From contig NC_014923.1 in the NCBI RefSeq assembly GCF_000185905.1, positions 2,627,501 to 2,691,500 on the forward strand: a stretch of 64,000 bases of DNA, written 5' to 3'. This document shows, piece after piece, positions 40,172 to 48,812 of the stretch (position 1 is the stretch's first letter; every line of letters begins with the position of its first letter). This DNA comes from Mesorhizobium ciceri biovar biserrulae WSM1271 (GTDB lineage: Bacteria > Pseudomonadota > Alphaproteobacteria > Rhizobiales > Rhizobiaceae). The notes beneath the pieces were generated by a model, which did not search any database, was not told where the DNA came from, and saw only the letters and a list, made by a program, of their open reading frames with translations. Made by a program: the position numbers and the translations under genes.

Positions 40172-40840
40172 ATGACCGATAAAATTCGCCGCCTGTCGGG
40201 CAAGGACGTCCTCTTCGTCATGGCGGCGCAGGCCGAATACGGTCCGCATCTCAAGCAGCTGTTCACGCCATTGATGACAGGTGTCGGTCCGGTCGAGGCC
40301 GGCGTCAGGCTAGGCGCTGAACTCTCCTGGCTGAAGTCGCAAAAAACCCTGCCCGACCTCGTCGTGTCGCTCGGCTCAGCCGGCAGCCGGACGCTGGAGC
40401 AGACGGGAATCTACCAGGCGGTTTCGGTCAGCTACCGTGACATCGACGCTTCGCCGCTCGGCTTCGAGAAGGGTGCCACACCCTTCCTCGACCTGCCGGT
40501 GACCGTGCCATTGCCCTTCAAGATACCTGATATCAAGCAGGCGACGCTATCGACCGGCGGCGCGATCATCACCGGTGCGGCCTATGATGCTGTCAACGCC
40601 GACATGGTCGACATGGAGACCTTCGCCTGCCTGCGCGCCTGCCAGTTGTTCGACATTCCGCTGATCGGGCTGCGCGGCATTTCCGACGGGGCGGCGGATC
40701 TCAGGCATGTCGGCGACTGGACCGAATATCTTGAAGTCATCGATGAGAAGCTGGCGGAGGCCGTCATGCGGCTCGAACAGGCCATCGGTTCGGGCACGCT
40801 TCTGAAAGATTCGCCGCATGAAGACGCCAGACCGCTCTGA
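40172..40840 (+). CDS. 5'-Methylthioadenosine/S-adenosylhomocysteine nucleosidase
   Basis: 222-residue purine phosphorylase-like nucleosidase. Visible are VLFVMAAQAEYGPHL, TGVGPVEAGV, VSLGSAGS and the substrate-binding ADMVDMETFACLRAC (Met-Glu pair) with RGISDGAADL (catalytic Asp). It releases adenine from MTA or SAH, limiting product inhibition of methyltransferases. Sequence is divergent from E. coli MtnN. It ends 48 bases before guaA. Confidence 0.85.
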   Translation: MTDKIRRLSGKDVLFVMAAQAEYGPHLKQLFTPLMTGVGPVEAGVRLGAELSWLKSQKTLPDLVVSLGSAGSRTLEQTGIYQAVSVSYRDIDASPLGFEKGATPFLDLPVTVPLPFKIPDIKQATLSTGGAIITGAAYDAVNADMVDMETFACLRACQLFDIPLIGLRGISDGAADLRHVGDWTEYLEVIDEKLAEAVMRLEQAIGSGTLLKDSPHEDARPL

Positions 40841-40888
40841 AACTCGCAACCCATTGCGTCGACTCGTTTCTTTCTCTAAACGCTCGCC

Positions 40889-42451
40889 ATGAAAACAGCC
40901 AATCATCCCGACACCGTCCTGATTGTCGATTTCGGCAGCCAGTTCACCCAGCTCATCGCCCGCCGCATCCGCGAGGCCGGCGTGTTTTCCGAGATCGTGC
41001 CGTTCCAGTCGGCCGAAGCGGCATTCAAGCGCATCAATCCGAAAGCCGTGATCCTGTCCGGCGGCCCGGCTTCGACCGGCGATATAGGCAGTCCGCGCGC
41101 GCCGCAGATCGTCTTCGACGCCGGCGTGCCGGTGCTCGGCATCTGTTACGGCCAGATGGCCATGTGCGTGCAGATGGGCGGCGTCGCCGAAAGCTCCGAC
41201 CATCGCGAATTCGGCCGCGCCTTCGTCGAGATCCAGAAGGACAGCCCGCTGTTCGAGGGCCTGTGGGCGCCCGGCCAGCGCCACCAGGTGTGGATGAGCC
41301 ATGGCGACCGCGTCATCTCCTTGCCCGACGGCTTCGAGGTGTTCGGCAAATCGGAGGGCTCGCCCTTCGCCATCTTCGGCAACATCGAGCGCAAGATGTA
41401 CGGCATCATGTTCCACCCCGAGGTGGTGCATACGCCCGACGGTGCCCGGCTGCTCAGGAACTTCGTCCACAACATCGCCGGCATCGAGGGCGACTGGACC
41501 ATGCGCGCCTACCGCGAGCACGCGGTCGAGGCGATCCGCAAGCAGGTCGGCAAGGGCAAGGTCATCTGCGCGCTGTCGGGCGGCGTCGATTCCTCCGTTG
41601 CCGCGCTGTTGATCCACGAAGCGGTCGGCGACCAACTGACCTGCATCCTTGTCGACCACGGCCTGATGCGCAAGGACGAGGCCGCGGGCGTGGTGGCGAT
41701 GTTCCGTGAGCACTACAATTTGCCGCTCATTCTGGTCAACGCGTCGGACCGTTTCATCGACGCCCTCGAGGGCGAGTCGGATCCGGAGAAAAAACGCAAG
41801 ACCATAGGCCGGCTGTTCATCGAGGTGTTCGAGGAAGAGGCCAAGAAACTCGGCGGCGCCGAATTCCTGGCGCAAGGCACGCTCTACCCCGACGTGATCG
41901 AAAGTGTCTCCTTCACCGGCGGCCCGTCGGTGACGATCAAGTCGCACCACAATGTCGGCGGCCTGCCGGCGCGCATGAACATGCAGCTGGTCGAGCCGCT
42001 GCGCGAGCTGTTCAAGGACGAGGTCAGGGCGCTGGGCAAGGAGCTTGGCCTGCCCGAGAGTTTCATCGGCCGCCATCCATTCCCCGGCCCGGGTCTTGCC
42101 ATCCGCTGCCCCGGCGGCATCACCCGCGAAAAGCTGGAGATCCTGCGCGAAGCCGACGCCATCTATCTCGACGAGATCCGCAAGGCCGGCCTCTACGATG
42201 CCATCTGGCAGGCATTCGCCGTGCTGCTGCCGGTGCAGACGGTCGGCGTGATGGGCGACGGCCGCACCTACGAGTTCGTCTGCGCGCTGCGCGCCGTCAC
42301 CTCGGTCGACGGCATGACGGCGGATTTCTACCACTACGACATGGCCTTCCTGGGGGCTGCTGCCACCCGCATCATCAACGAAGTCCGCGGCATCAACCGC
42401 GTCGTCTACGACGTGACGTCGAAGCCGCCTGGAACAATCGAGTGGGAATAA
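40889..42451 (+). CDS. guaA: GMP synthase (glutamine-hydrolysing)
   Basis: 520-residue two-domain enzyme converting XMP to GMP with glutamine and ATP. The class I amidotransferase triad is seen in GICYGQM (Cys) and FHPEVVH (His, Glu). The ATP pyrophosphatase P-loop is [14 protein letters not shown]. The dimerisation domain ends KPPGTIEWE. The last codons (CCT GGA ACA ATC GAG TGG GAA TAA) are less GC-rich than the rest of the gene. This fits recombination at this 3' end, where an integrase gene follows. Confidence 0.95.
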   Translation: MKTANHPDTVLIVDFGSQFTQLIARRIREAGVFSEIVPFQSAEAAFKRINPKAVILSGGPASTGDIGSPRAPQIVFDAGVPVLGICYGQMAMCVQMGGVAESSDHREFGRAFVEIQKDSPLFEGLWAPGQRHQVWMSHGDRVISLPDGFEVFGKSEGSPFAIFGNIERKMYGIMFHPEVVHTPDGARLLRNFVHNIAGIEGDWTMRAYREHAVEAIRKQVGKGKVICALSGGVDSSVAALLIHEAVGDQLTCILVDHGLMRKDEAAGVVAMFREHYNLPLILVNASDRFIDALEGESDPEKKRKTIGRLFIEVFEEEAKKLGGAEFLAQGTLYPDVIESVSFTGGPSVTIKSHHNVGGLPARMNMQLVEPLRELFKDEVRALGKELGLPESFIGRHPFPGPGLAIRCPGGITREKLEILREADAIYLDEIRKAGLYDAIWQAFAVLLPVQTVGVMGDGRTYEFVCALRAVTSVDGMTADFYHYDMAFLGAAATRIINEVRGINRVVYDVTSKPPGTIEWE

Positions 42452-42768
42452 AGCTCGGTCGTTCGCCAGCATTCGGCGACTATCGAGGAAGCTTCATTAA
42501 GCCTATGAGTTTGATCTGCTTTCGTCTCTATGTCTATCGCTGACTATCGCCCCTAAGCGGAATTATTTGGCGGTAGATCTGACGGCATTCCTTTTCGCGT
42601 CATCGTTGCTGCAGACTGATACCGTCACTGCGGCCGGACTCAAGCCTGTTGGCATCTCTCGAGGCAAGGCATTGAATCCAATGGGCTCTCACATAGCCTT
42701 GACGGTAAAACCAGTGACGGTAAAGTTAGGCATTTCACAATCCTAGTTACGCCAGTTCGTCTCCTCCT
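42452..42768. other. Element left end: probable att core and integrase/excisionase arm sites
   Basis: 317 bases between guaA and the integrase gene with no supported gene. The composition drops sharply in GC. The octamer TGACGGTA occurs at 42700 and 42715 as direct copies (both followed by AA) and inverted at 42620-42627. Such short repeats beside a tyrosine integrase are typical of arm-type or directionality-factor sites. The att core is expected in the last part of guaA. The matching direct repeat at the other end is not in the window. Confidence 0.5.
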
Positions 42769-44022
42769 ATGCTCACAGACATCGCACTTAAGAAGCTGAA
42801 ATCAAAAGATAAAATATACAAGGTTGCTGATCGTGACGGTATGTACGCGACCGTGGCTCCCACAGGGCGAATATCGTTCCGATACGACTACCGAGTGAAT
42901 GGTCGGCGAGAGACGGTGACGCTGGGCCGCTATGGTGAGGGAGGCATTTCGCTAGCAGAGGCGCGTGACCGCTGTCTTGCCGCACGAAAAATGGTGGCAA
43001 CCGGAAAATCGCCTGCCCAGGAAAAGCAGCGTGACAAGCGGCGCCTGTCTGCGACGGCTACGTTCGGCGATGCCGGCAGAGTATGGTTTAAAGAGGCGAA
43101 GATGGCGGACAGCACGCGCTCGATGCGCAAAGCCGTCTTCGATCGAGACATCTTGCCGATTTGGGATAAAAGACTCCTGACAGAAATCACGTCGGACGAC
43201 TTGCGGGCGCTCTGCGCAAAAGTCAGGGACCGTGGCGCACCAGCAACGGCCATTCATGTCCGGGATATTGTTAAACAGGTCTATGGTTATGCCATTCTGC
43301 ACGGCGAGAGGATCGCCAATCCGGCGGACGAGGTAGGACCGGCGTCGATAGCCACGTTCGAGGCGAAAGACCGGGCGTTGTCACCCGCAGAAATTCGAAT
43401 CATGCTGAAGGAGTTGGAAAGTGTGCCGACTTTGCCAACCATTCGGCTGGGCCTAAAGCTGATCCTGCTCACGATGGTTCGGAAAAGTGAGCTTCTGGGC
43501 GCGACGTGGGATGAGGTAGACTTCGAGAACGCGGTATGGAGCATTCCCAAAGAGCGAATGAAGCGGAAGAAGCCCCACAACGTCTACCTGTCCCGCCAGT
43601 CCCTCGACATTATGATTGCGCTCAAGACTTGCGCTGCGAACTCTCGATACGTGCTTCCATCTCGCTATGACGCCGATGAGCCTATGTCGCGCGCGACTTT
43701 CAATCGGATTACCATGGCGATTGTGGACTGCGCAAAAAAACAAGACCTGCCGCTTGCTCCCTTTACGGTGCACGATTTACGTCGGACCGGCTCCACGCTC
43801 CTAAACGAGATCGGATTCAATCGCGACTGGATCGAAAAATGCCTTGCCCACGAAGACAGTCGCTCCTCCCGCGGCGTCTATAACAAGGCGGAATACGAAC
43901 CGCAGCGGCGCCACATGCTGCAGGAATGGGCCGACATGATTGAAGCGTGGGCGGCTGGCAATAAACACGCACCCACACTGCAGCCGATTTCCGGGGCGGC
44001 CGTCATCCTCGATCCCATTTGA
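42769..44022 (+). CDS. Tyrosine-type site-specific integrase (guaA-targeting, IntG-like)
   Basis: 417 residues. An N-terminal DUF4102 arm-binding domain (LTDIALKKLKSKDKIYKVADRDG-type start) precedes the SAM-like core-binding domain and the P4-type catalytic domain. Catalytic residues are visible: R238 (MVRKSELLG), H335-x-x-R338 (HDLRRTG), H361 (LAHEDS) and Y371 (GVYNKAEY). Position 318 bases after guaA identifies guaA as its integration target. The IntG integrase of Mesorhizobium tripartite ICEs uses the guaA 3' end (established for that system); equivalence here is inferred from location. Confidence 0.88.
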   Translation: MLTDIALKKLKSKDKIYKVADRDGMYATVAPTGRISFRYDYRVNGRRETVTLGRYGEGGISLAEARDRCLAARKMVATGKSPAQEKQRDKRRLSATATFGDAGRVWFKEAKMADSTRSMRKAVFDRDILPIWDKRLLTEITSDDLRALCAKVRDRGAPATAIHVRDIVKQVYGYAILHGERIANPADEVGPASIATFEAKDRALSPAEIRIMLKELESVPTLPTIRLGLKLILLTMVRKSELLGATWDEVDFENAVWSIPKERMKRKKPHNVYLSRQSLDIMIALKTCAANSRYVLPSRYDADEPMSRATFNRITMAIVDCAKKQDLPLAPFTVHDLRRTGSTLLNEIGFNRDWIEKCLAHEDSRSSRGVYNKAEYEPQRRHMLQEWADMIEAWAAGNKHAPTLQPISGAAVILDPI

Positions 44023-44365
44023 CGGGTCTCGTCTTCCGCGACCGCACGTCTGGTCCCGGGGCCAGTTCGAGCGAACCAGCAGAGGACGCGTTCCGCCGTT
44101 CCTGAATCCACGCTTCGACTTCTCCCAGGTCCCAAACGACGCAGCGGGGGGTAAGATTGAACCGTCGGGGGAACTCGCCTCGTTGTTCCATTTCATAAAT
44201 GGTCGTGTCCGACAATGGAACGATCTCTCGCAATTGCGAGCGGCGAACAGTTCGCACAATCCGTCGCGCCTCAATGTGCGATAGAACCGGAAGGGGGCGG
44301 TCCGCTGGCGCGGCCTCTATGCCCTGGCAACTTTCGCGTTGAGGTTGCTTCTGGCGTTTGACCAT
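44003..44365 (-). CDS. AlpA/MerR-like DNA-binding protein, candidate recombination directionality factor
   Basis: 120 residues with a central AlpA-type winged helix: VPLSDTTIYEMEQRGEFPRR followed by FNLTPRCVVWDLGEVEAWIQER. This fold is shared by P4 AlpA and excisionases (RdfS/RdfG/RdfM type) of Mesorhizobium ICEs. The extension at both ends is polar. Its 3' end overlaps the 3' end of the integrase gene by 20 bases in a convergent arrangement, so the two transcripts are antisense over that part. Confidence 0.75.
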   Translation of the reverse strand: MVKRQKQPQRESCQGIEAAPADRPLPVLSHIEARRIVRTVRRSQLREIVPLSDTTIYEMEQRGEFPRRFNLTPRCVVWDLGEVEAWIQERRNASSAGSLELAPGPDVRSRKTRPVKWDRG

Positions 44366-44904
44366 TTGCCTACCGAAGGGCTCCTTCGGGCCAATGATCG
44401 CGCATCTGCTCCAATCTGAGCATAGCTCTAAACTACGATCATATCGTCTCCTTTACCAACCGGCGAGCTTTGCGATGGTCGGCAAGCCTAGGTCTTGCTC
44501 ACGAGCACACCGAGTGCGGCGACATCCATCACGCGATTGAGCGGACGGCGAACACACCCTGGACATCGGCGGAGTGCTATGCCCCGAAGATCGAATTTGA
44601 GACCAGCTTGCCCTGATGCGCAATGCAAAGCAGGTTGTAGCCATAGGAGTAATGCGCGGCGGCGATGTCGAAATCCGCCCAACTGGCCATAAGCTTACGC
44701 AGTACGATCAGAAAGGCCGCTTGCGTCGCGTGATTGCGTGGGCTGGCAGGCCCGACGAGGCGACCTCAGCCGCGACCAGGCGGCTGACCAGTTTCCCTGC
44801 CGCGTAAATCTCGACCCGGCCGGAACGATCGGCGGGGGTGATCGGAAAAGCAGACAGGCGGTTTGCGAAAAATCATGGTTCAATTCCTCGATCCGTGGGG
44901 GCGA
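44366..44904. other. Decayed DNA without an intact gene
   Basis: No frame shows a complete recognisable protein. One minus-strand frame (about 44725-44850) keeps an uninterrupted protein-like stretch (ITPADRSGRVEIYAAG, then KLVSRLVAAEVASSG) that ends at a stop; I cannot identify it. The region looks like deletion-scarred cargo behind the integrase. Confidence 0.4.
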
Positions 44905-45243
44905 AACTGGGCCAGTAGAGGCCGTCAGGCGTCGGCCGCTTGCCGAAGATAGCCTGACCGACGCGCACGACAGTGGCGCCTTCCTCGATGGTCGAAGTCT
45001 CCGGTCATGCCCATGGAGAGCCCGGTCAGCGCGGCGTTGTACTTCACGGCTTGTCCCGCAGCCGGCGCAGCAGAATGAAGCAAGGCCGCACCTTGGCCGT
45101 GTCGGAGGAAAACAGCGCAAGTGTCATCAACCCGCATGGCCGGAGACGTGGAAGCTGATCGAGAGTCTCCACGAAGGGCAGCAGTGCGTTCGGATGCAGG
45201 CCGAACTTGCTGTCCTCGCCAGACCCGACCAGCGGTCCGAAGG
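44905..45243 (-). pseudogene. Remnant of a YggS/PLPBP-type PLP-binding protein
   Basis: Three frames together give the C-terminal half of a YggS-like protein: SGEDSKFGLHPNALLPFVET and GLMTLALFSSDTAKVRP in the first, TGLSMGMTGDFDH in the second, IEEGATVVRVGQAIFGKRPT in the third. The LSMGM-(S/T)-x-DF signature is diagnostic. At least two frameshifts are needed, and the N-terminal half is missing where another gene fragment joins. Confidence 0.65.
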
Positions 45244-45248
45244 CCCAG

Positions 45249-45411
45249 CCGGGCAAGACGATCGTCGTGCTCGCCGGCGATCTCAAGAACGGAGGCATTC
45301 TGGGTGTCACCACCGGCGTGGAGGAAGCGGCAAAGGCGATCGGTTGGGAGGTCAAGGTGATCGACGGCGCTGGCTCCATCGGTGGCCGCACCGCCGCCGG
45401 CCAGGCGATGG
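45249..45411 (+). pseudogene. Fragment of a sugar-type ABC substrate-binding protein
   Basis: About 50 codons resembling the first domain of periplasmic-binding-protein-like (ribose-type) proteins: GKTIVVLAGDLKNGGILGV, then TTGVEEAAKAIGWEVKVIDG. No start, signal peptide or C-terminus remain. It is joined on the left to the YggS remnant and on the right to the IS256 fragment. Confidence 0.55.
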
Positions 45412-45513
45412 CCGAAGGTGCCGAAGCTGGCGACAATCATGGACGACGCCGAGCCCGACGTGCTGGCCTACATGACCTTCCCGAAGGAACATCGCGCCAA
45501 GCTGCACTCGACG

Positions 45514-45959
45514 GATGACATCGACAAGCGTGATTTCGGCTCTCCTGTGCGTTTCTTTGTTCGGCTTCAGGTGAGCTGTTTTTTCGCCCCCGCCTACAGG
45601 ATTTCCCGTGCGAGCGTGTCGAGACGCAGTCAAGGCTGGCCGGTGCGATTGGCGCCACGGCCGGCTGCGAGGTTTCCAGGCCACGCCTTGACGGCGTCGA
45701 GCAGGGCGCCATTCTGGAGCGGACCGAGGCGTCGGTCGTGCCGCCACATTTCCTTGTGCTATATTTGTCCGGCACGGACGACCACGTGGCAAAGAGTGGT
45801 GCGAGAGGATGAGAGTGCCGCCACGCAGCCGTTATAGTCGTTCCTCGTTTGTGGCGTCCGTGCGCCGCTTCGGCCCTCGTGACCGCCAATGCCGAACCAT
45901 CAGCTCGTAGGCACGTTCGGCGTTCTCGGCCGAGGCTTTCTCGCTGTTTCGCAACTCCT
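45514..45959. other. Spacer between IS256 fragment and IS110 transposase
   Basis: About 445 bases within the insertion into the IS256 gene. No intact gene is visible. It is longer than the usual IS110 3' flank, so it probably includes other captured sequence; the IS110 end cannot be placed because this family lacks terminal inverted repeats. Confidence 0.35.
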
Positions 45960-47054
45960 TCACGTTGTAGGCGTAAGCCGAAACGCGGCGACCGACACCG
46001 CGCTCGCCTGGCGCGCAGCCTTGAGAGCGAGCTGCCTCTGCTTTGCCGCCACCAGCGCCGGATGAGCCCAGAAGTAGTCCTGCTCCTTTGTCAGCAGATG
46101 CCAGATCAACACGGCGAGCTTGCGGGCGAGCGCCACGGCTGTGACCTGATGGCCGCGCTTGTTGCGTATGCGCAGGAAGAAAGCTCTGAGCGGTCCGGGC
46201 GCCTTCGCCGCCGCCCAGGCGGCCTCGACCAGCATGGCGCGGGCATGGGAACGCCCATGTTTGCTGATCCGGCCATATTGCGCCAAGCCAAGACCGGATT
46301 GACGCACACAAGGATTGATGGCGAAATAGCTCACAAGCTTCTGCGGTTCGCGGAACCGCCAGATGTCGCCGACGGCGGCGATGATACCACTCGCGACGAT
46401 GGCGTTCACGCCGGTGATCGTCTGAAGCCGCCGGACTTGCACATCATCAACCGCTTCCTGGGCGATCTCCCGATCAAGGTCAGCCAGATCCTCGGCCAGG
46501 CGGTCGATCTCGCGGATGTGGCGAGCGATAGCGGCCCGCTCGTCGTCGGGAAGCACCTGCCGCTCGAGCCAGGCGCGACCCCGACGGTTGAACAGATCGG
46601 CATGCGGGCACTTCGGCACGAGGTGCGCCTGCAGGATGCCATGCACCTCGTTCTTCACGCGCGTGCGATGCCGCACGACCTGGTTGCGCCGCGCGACGAG
46701 GCGGCGAAGCCGCTCAGTGCGCTCATCGGGAACCCAGACCTCCGGCAGAAAGCCGCTGGCATGGAGCTGCGCCAGAACCCCGGCATCGATCTTGTCGGTC
46801 TTGATCCTGGCATGGGCGATCGCCTTCACCTGCATCGGGTTGGCGACAATCACCCGCCCGACATAGGGCGACAGAACCCGCACCACCGCCATGGCGTTGC
46901 CCGTAGCCTCGACGACAATCTCATCCGTCCTTCGCAAACTGCGGCCGAACCCTTCCAGTCCCGACCGGGCCATGTCGACCCGTCCGTGATGGCGCAGTTG
47001 GCCATCTTCCCAAACCACCACCTCCGCAAAAGGTGCGGTGGATGTCCATTCCAA
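45960..47054 (-). CDS. IS110 family transposase with frameshifted N-terminus
   Basis: 364-residue DEDD-type transposase. Visible are VVEATGNAMAVVRVL, KTDKIDAGVLAQL and the C-terminal transposase_20 part with LQTITGVNAIVASGIIAAVG, FAINPCVRQSG and SKHGRSHARAMLVEAAW. The natural start would be ATG 47067 giving MRRVIGMDIHRTF, which holds the first catalytic Asp, but one extra base in the AAAA run at 47028-47031 shifts the frame. The only open frame starts at 47054 with MEWTSTAP and lacks that Asp. It is probably inactive unless slippage restores the frame. Confidence 0.8.
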   Translation of the reverse strand: MEWTSTAPFAEVVVWEDGQLRHHGRVDMARSGLEGFGRSLRRTDEIVVEATGNAMAVVRVLSPYVGRVIVANPMQVKAIAHARIKTDKIDAGVLAQLHASGFLPEVWVPDERTERLRRLVARRNQVVRHRTRVKNEVHGILQAHLVPKCPHADLFNRRGRAWLERQVLPDDERAAIARHIREIDRLAEDLADLDREIAQEAVDDVQVRRLQTITGVNAIVASGIIAAVGDIWRFREPQKLVSYFAINPCVRQSGLGLAQYGRISKHGRSHARAMLVEAAWAAAKAPGPLRAFFLRIRNKRGHQVTAVALARKLAVLIWHLLTKEQDYFWAHPALVAAKQRQLALKAARQASAVSVAAFRLTPTT

Positions 47055-47525
47055 TCACGCGCCTCATCGACTCCTCCTCAAACAGTCGGGAGCCGACGGG
47101 CGACGCGACACCTTACGGATCCGCGCTCTCGGCGCAACCGGGCAGGTCGCATGGGCGGCCAGCTTCTAACGCAAGCTCGCTCATCGAATACACCGGCCTG
47201 CCCGCACTTGGCGCGCTCCCGGTGCCCCTGTCCCGGATGGTCGCACCATACGCCGAAAATCGATCATCTCCAGCGGGGATCGGATGGCACCGTCATGATC
47301 CTACCGGTTACAAATTCCATCGAGCACCTCAACGGCGAGATCAAGCGCAGGACGGAGGTCGTTGGCATCTTCACAAACGACGACGCCATCGTCCGTTTCG
47401 TCGGCGCAATCCTGCTCGAACAGAACGATGAATGGGCCGTGCAGCGGGCCAGATACATGACGCTGGAAACCATCAGCCAAATGAGCGATGATCCCCTCAT
47501 CAGCTTGCCAGCCGTGGCACGCTGA

Positions 47526-47947
47526 TCAGCCCGGCCCCATGCCGGAGAGCGCGGCGACCAAGCCGTCAGCTACACCACTCCCTGGGACACGATCCGTCAA
47601 CATCTTCCAGCTGATCCCTGGCCGGGGACGGGCAAGCGGATTGATTGACGAATGCTTTTGTTGGCCTGCGACGTGCGAGACAACACTGACATGTGGCGCG
47701 AAGCAGTTATTCCGCTTACGCCGACGTAGATGCGCTATCGTTCAAGTCGCGCATAACAAGCATCTGCTCGGAAGTCCAAAATGACCCAACGCCTTCCGAA
47801 GGTCCGAAGTTGGCGGAAGACTCGGCCAAGAGTGCCGCCGAACGACCAGATCGCCGAGCACTTGATTAGGAGAAACGATCAACGCGCTACTATTAAACGA
47901 TTTAAGTGTTGCGAGGAAAACGCGCGTGAATGATAGTATCTTCGCGT
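47526..47947. other. Spacer between IS debris and the luxR gene
   Basis: About 420 bases with no supported gene. The right part is AT-rich (around 47885-47960) and probably holds the luxR promoter. Confidence 0.4.
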
Positions 47948-47962
47948 CAACTAAATTAGTTG
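47948..47962. promoter_or_regulatory. 15-bp palindrome upstream of luxR
   Basis: CAACTAA-A-TTAGTTG, perfect 7-bp arms around one base, 28 bases before the luxR ATG. It is preceded by GCGT as are the lux boxes further on, but its core differs from them. It may be an operator for luxR itself. Confidence 0.4.
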
Positions 47963-47990
47963 GATGCGTGGATAACGCGGGGTGGGAGCG

Positions 47991-48713
47991 ATGATCGATT
48001 CGGATGTATTCGAATTCGTCGAGCGTTGCAGAGCGCACACGGCACCTGGCCCCCTCCTGGATGACGTGCTCCTAACAGTGCGAAATCTCGGATTCGAGCA
48101 CCTCATTCTCAGTGGTGTTCCGCTTGGCGGACAGAAGCTCGCGCCGATGGTCGAACTCAATGGGTGGCCCGAAGGCTGGTTCAAACGCTACGTAGAAGCT
48201 GAACACGCGGCAGTTGATGGAGTTTGCATCTATTCGGCAAAGACACTGAAGCCATTTCTGTGGGCCGACGTGCCGGCAAAGTGGTCCGACACGAAAGGCT
48301 CACGACGTGTTGCAGGTGAGGCCACTGAGTTTGGCATATCGAGTGGTTTTGCGGTGCCCATGCTAAGCGTGCACCACTGGCAATCAGTCCTGTCGTTTGC
48401 GTCCTCAGCAAAGGTCTGCGCTCTCTCTCCGCGCGAGGAGGTGCAACTGGTCACAATGGCGGTCTACGCGGGTATGGCGATCCAGGCATTGTCGCACGGC
48501 GATGAGGTCGAGGAAGGGCTGCTCACCGAGCGCGAGAAGGAAGTGCTCTTGTGGGCCGCTGCTGGTAAGACATCATCCGAAACATCGCAAATTCTGGGTC
48601 TGGCGGAGCGCACCGTTAAGTGGCACGCGACACGTGCACGCGAAGCTTTCGGCGTCGCAACGACCACCCAAGCTATCGTTGAGGCAGTGCGCAGGCGCAT
48701 GATCCATCCCTAA
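47991..48713 (+). CDS. LuxR family quorum-sensing regulator (AHL-binding)
   Basis: 240 residues. The N-terminal autoinducer domain keeps the AHL-binding residues of LuxR/TraR: W63-x-x-x-Y67 (GWFKRY), D76 (AVDGV), W91 (FLWADV) and G119 (SSGFAVP). The C-terminal helix-turn-helix is canonical (LLTEREKEVLLWAAAGKT, ILGLAERTVKWHATRAREAF). It should bind an acyl-homoserine lactone and activate lux-box promoters. One such box starts 4 bases after its stop codon, two more lie at 51614 and 52234, and a LuxI gene lies at 52315. ATG 47991 has a GGGAG ribosome site; an in-frame GTG lies at 47982. Confidence 0.9.
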   Translation: MIDSDVFEFVERCRAHTAPGPLLDDVLLTVRNLGFEHLILSGVPLGGQKLAPMVELNGWPEGWFKRYVEAEHAAVDGVCIYSAKTLKPFLWADVPAKWSDTKGSRRVAGEATEFGISSGFAVPMLSVHHWQSVLSFASSAKVCALSPREEVQLVTMAVYAGMAIQALSHGDEVEEGLLTEREKEVLLWAAAGKTSSETSQILGLAERTVKWHATRAREAFGVATTTQAIVEAVRRRMIHP

Positions 48714-48716
48714 TTT

Positions 48717-48770
48717 GCGTCAACTGTCCCATCGGACAGGTGACGCAGTCCCGGTCAGCTGCAAATAATC
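48717..48770 (+). promoter_or_regulatory. lux-box promoter 1 (tyrosinase operon)
   Basis: 30-bp imperfect palindrome at 48717-48746 (26 of 30 positions symmetric; core CTGTCCCATCGGACAG, flanks GCGTCA/TGACGC). Fourteen bases after the inner 26-bp unit comes CTGCAA (48759) and then a -10-like ATAATC (48765). The same layout is found at two other places. Confidence 0.8.
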
Positions 48771-48784
48771 GTGAGACCAGCCGG

Positions 48785-48812
48785 GGGACACGCAATGAGG
48801 GACACGCAATGA
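48785..48812 (+). repeat. 14-bp tandem duplication creating a leader mini-ORF
   Basis: GGGACACGCAATGA occurs twice in perfect tandem (48785-48798, 48799-48812). Each copy holds an ATG. The first ATG opens a 5-codon frame (M-R-D-T-Q) whose TGA overlaps the ATG of the following gene as ATGA, suggesting translational coupling or a leader peptide. Confidence 0.6.

Larger units (their letters stand above)
45412..47525 (+). pseudogene. IS256 family transposase, split into two fragments
   Basis: The first piece (45412-45513) reads PKVPKLATIMDDAEPDVLAY and MTFPKEHRAKLHST. The second (47310-47525) reads TNSIEHLNGEIKRRTEVVG, IFTNDDAIVRFVGAILLEQN and ends VAR. Put together they continue a typical IS256 C-terminal sequence (HST-N-x-IE-x-LN) without loss, so the gene was interrupted between the Thr and Asn codons by about 1.8 kb carrying the IS110 transposase. 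The N-terminal two thirds of the transposase is missing. It cannot be active. Confidence 0.75.

Noticed and set aside
40547..42472. 641-codon minus-strand frame opposite guaA and the nucleosidase
   Set aside because: Shadow of two well-supported genes; rich in His, Arg and Asp without motifs.
44925..45440. 171-codon minus frame as a possible intact gene
   Set aside because: Contains only one short YggS piece; neighbouring pieces are in the other two frames, so it is a pseudogene remnant.
45849..47525. Single 558-codon plus-strand frame spanning the IS110 region
   Set aside because: Only its last ~72 codons are protein-like (IS256 fragment); the rest is antisense to the IS110 transposase.
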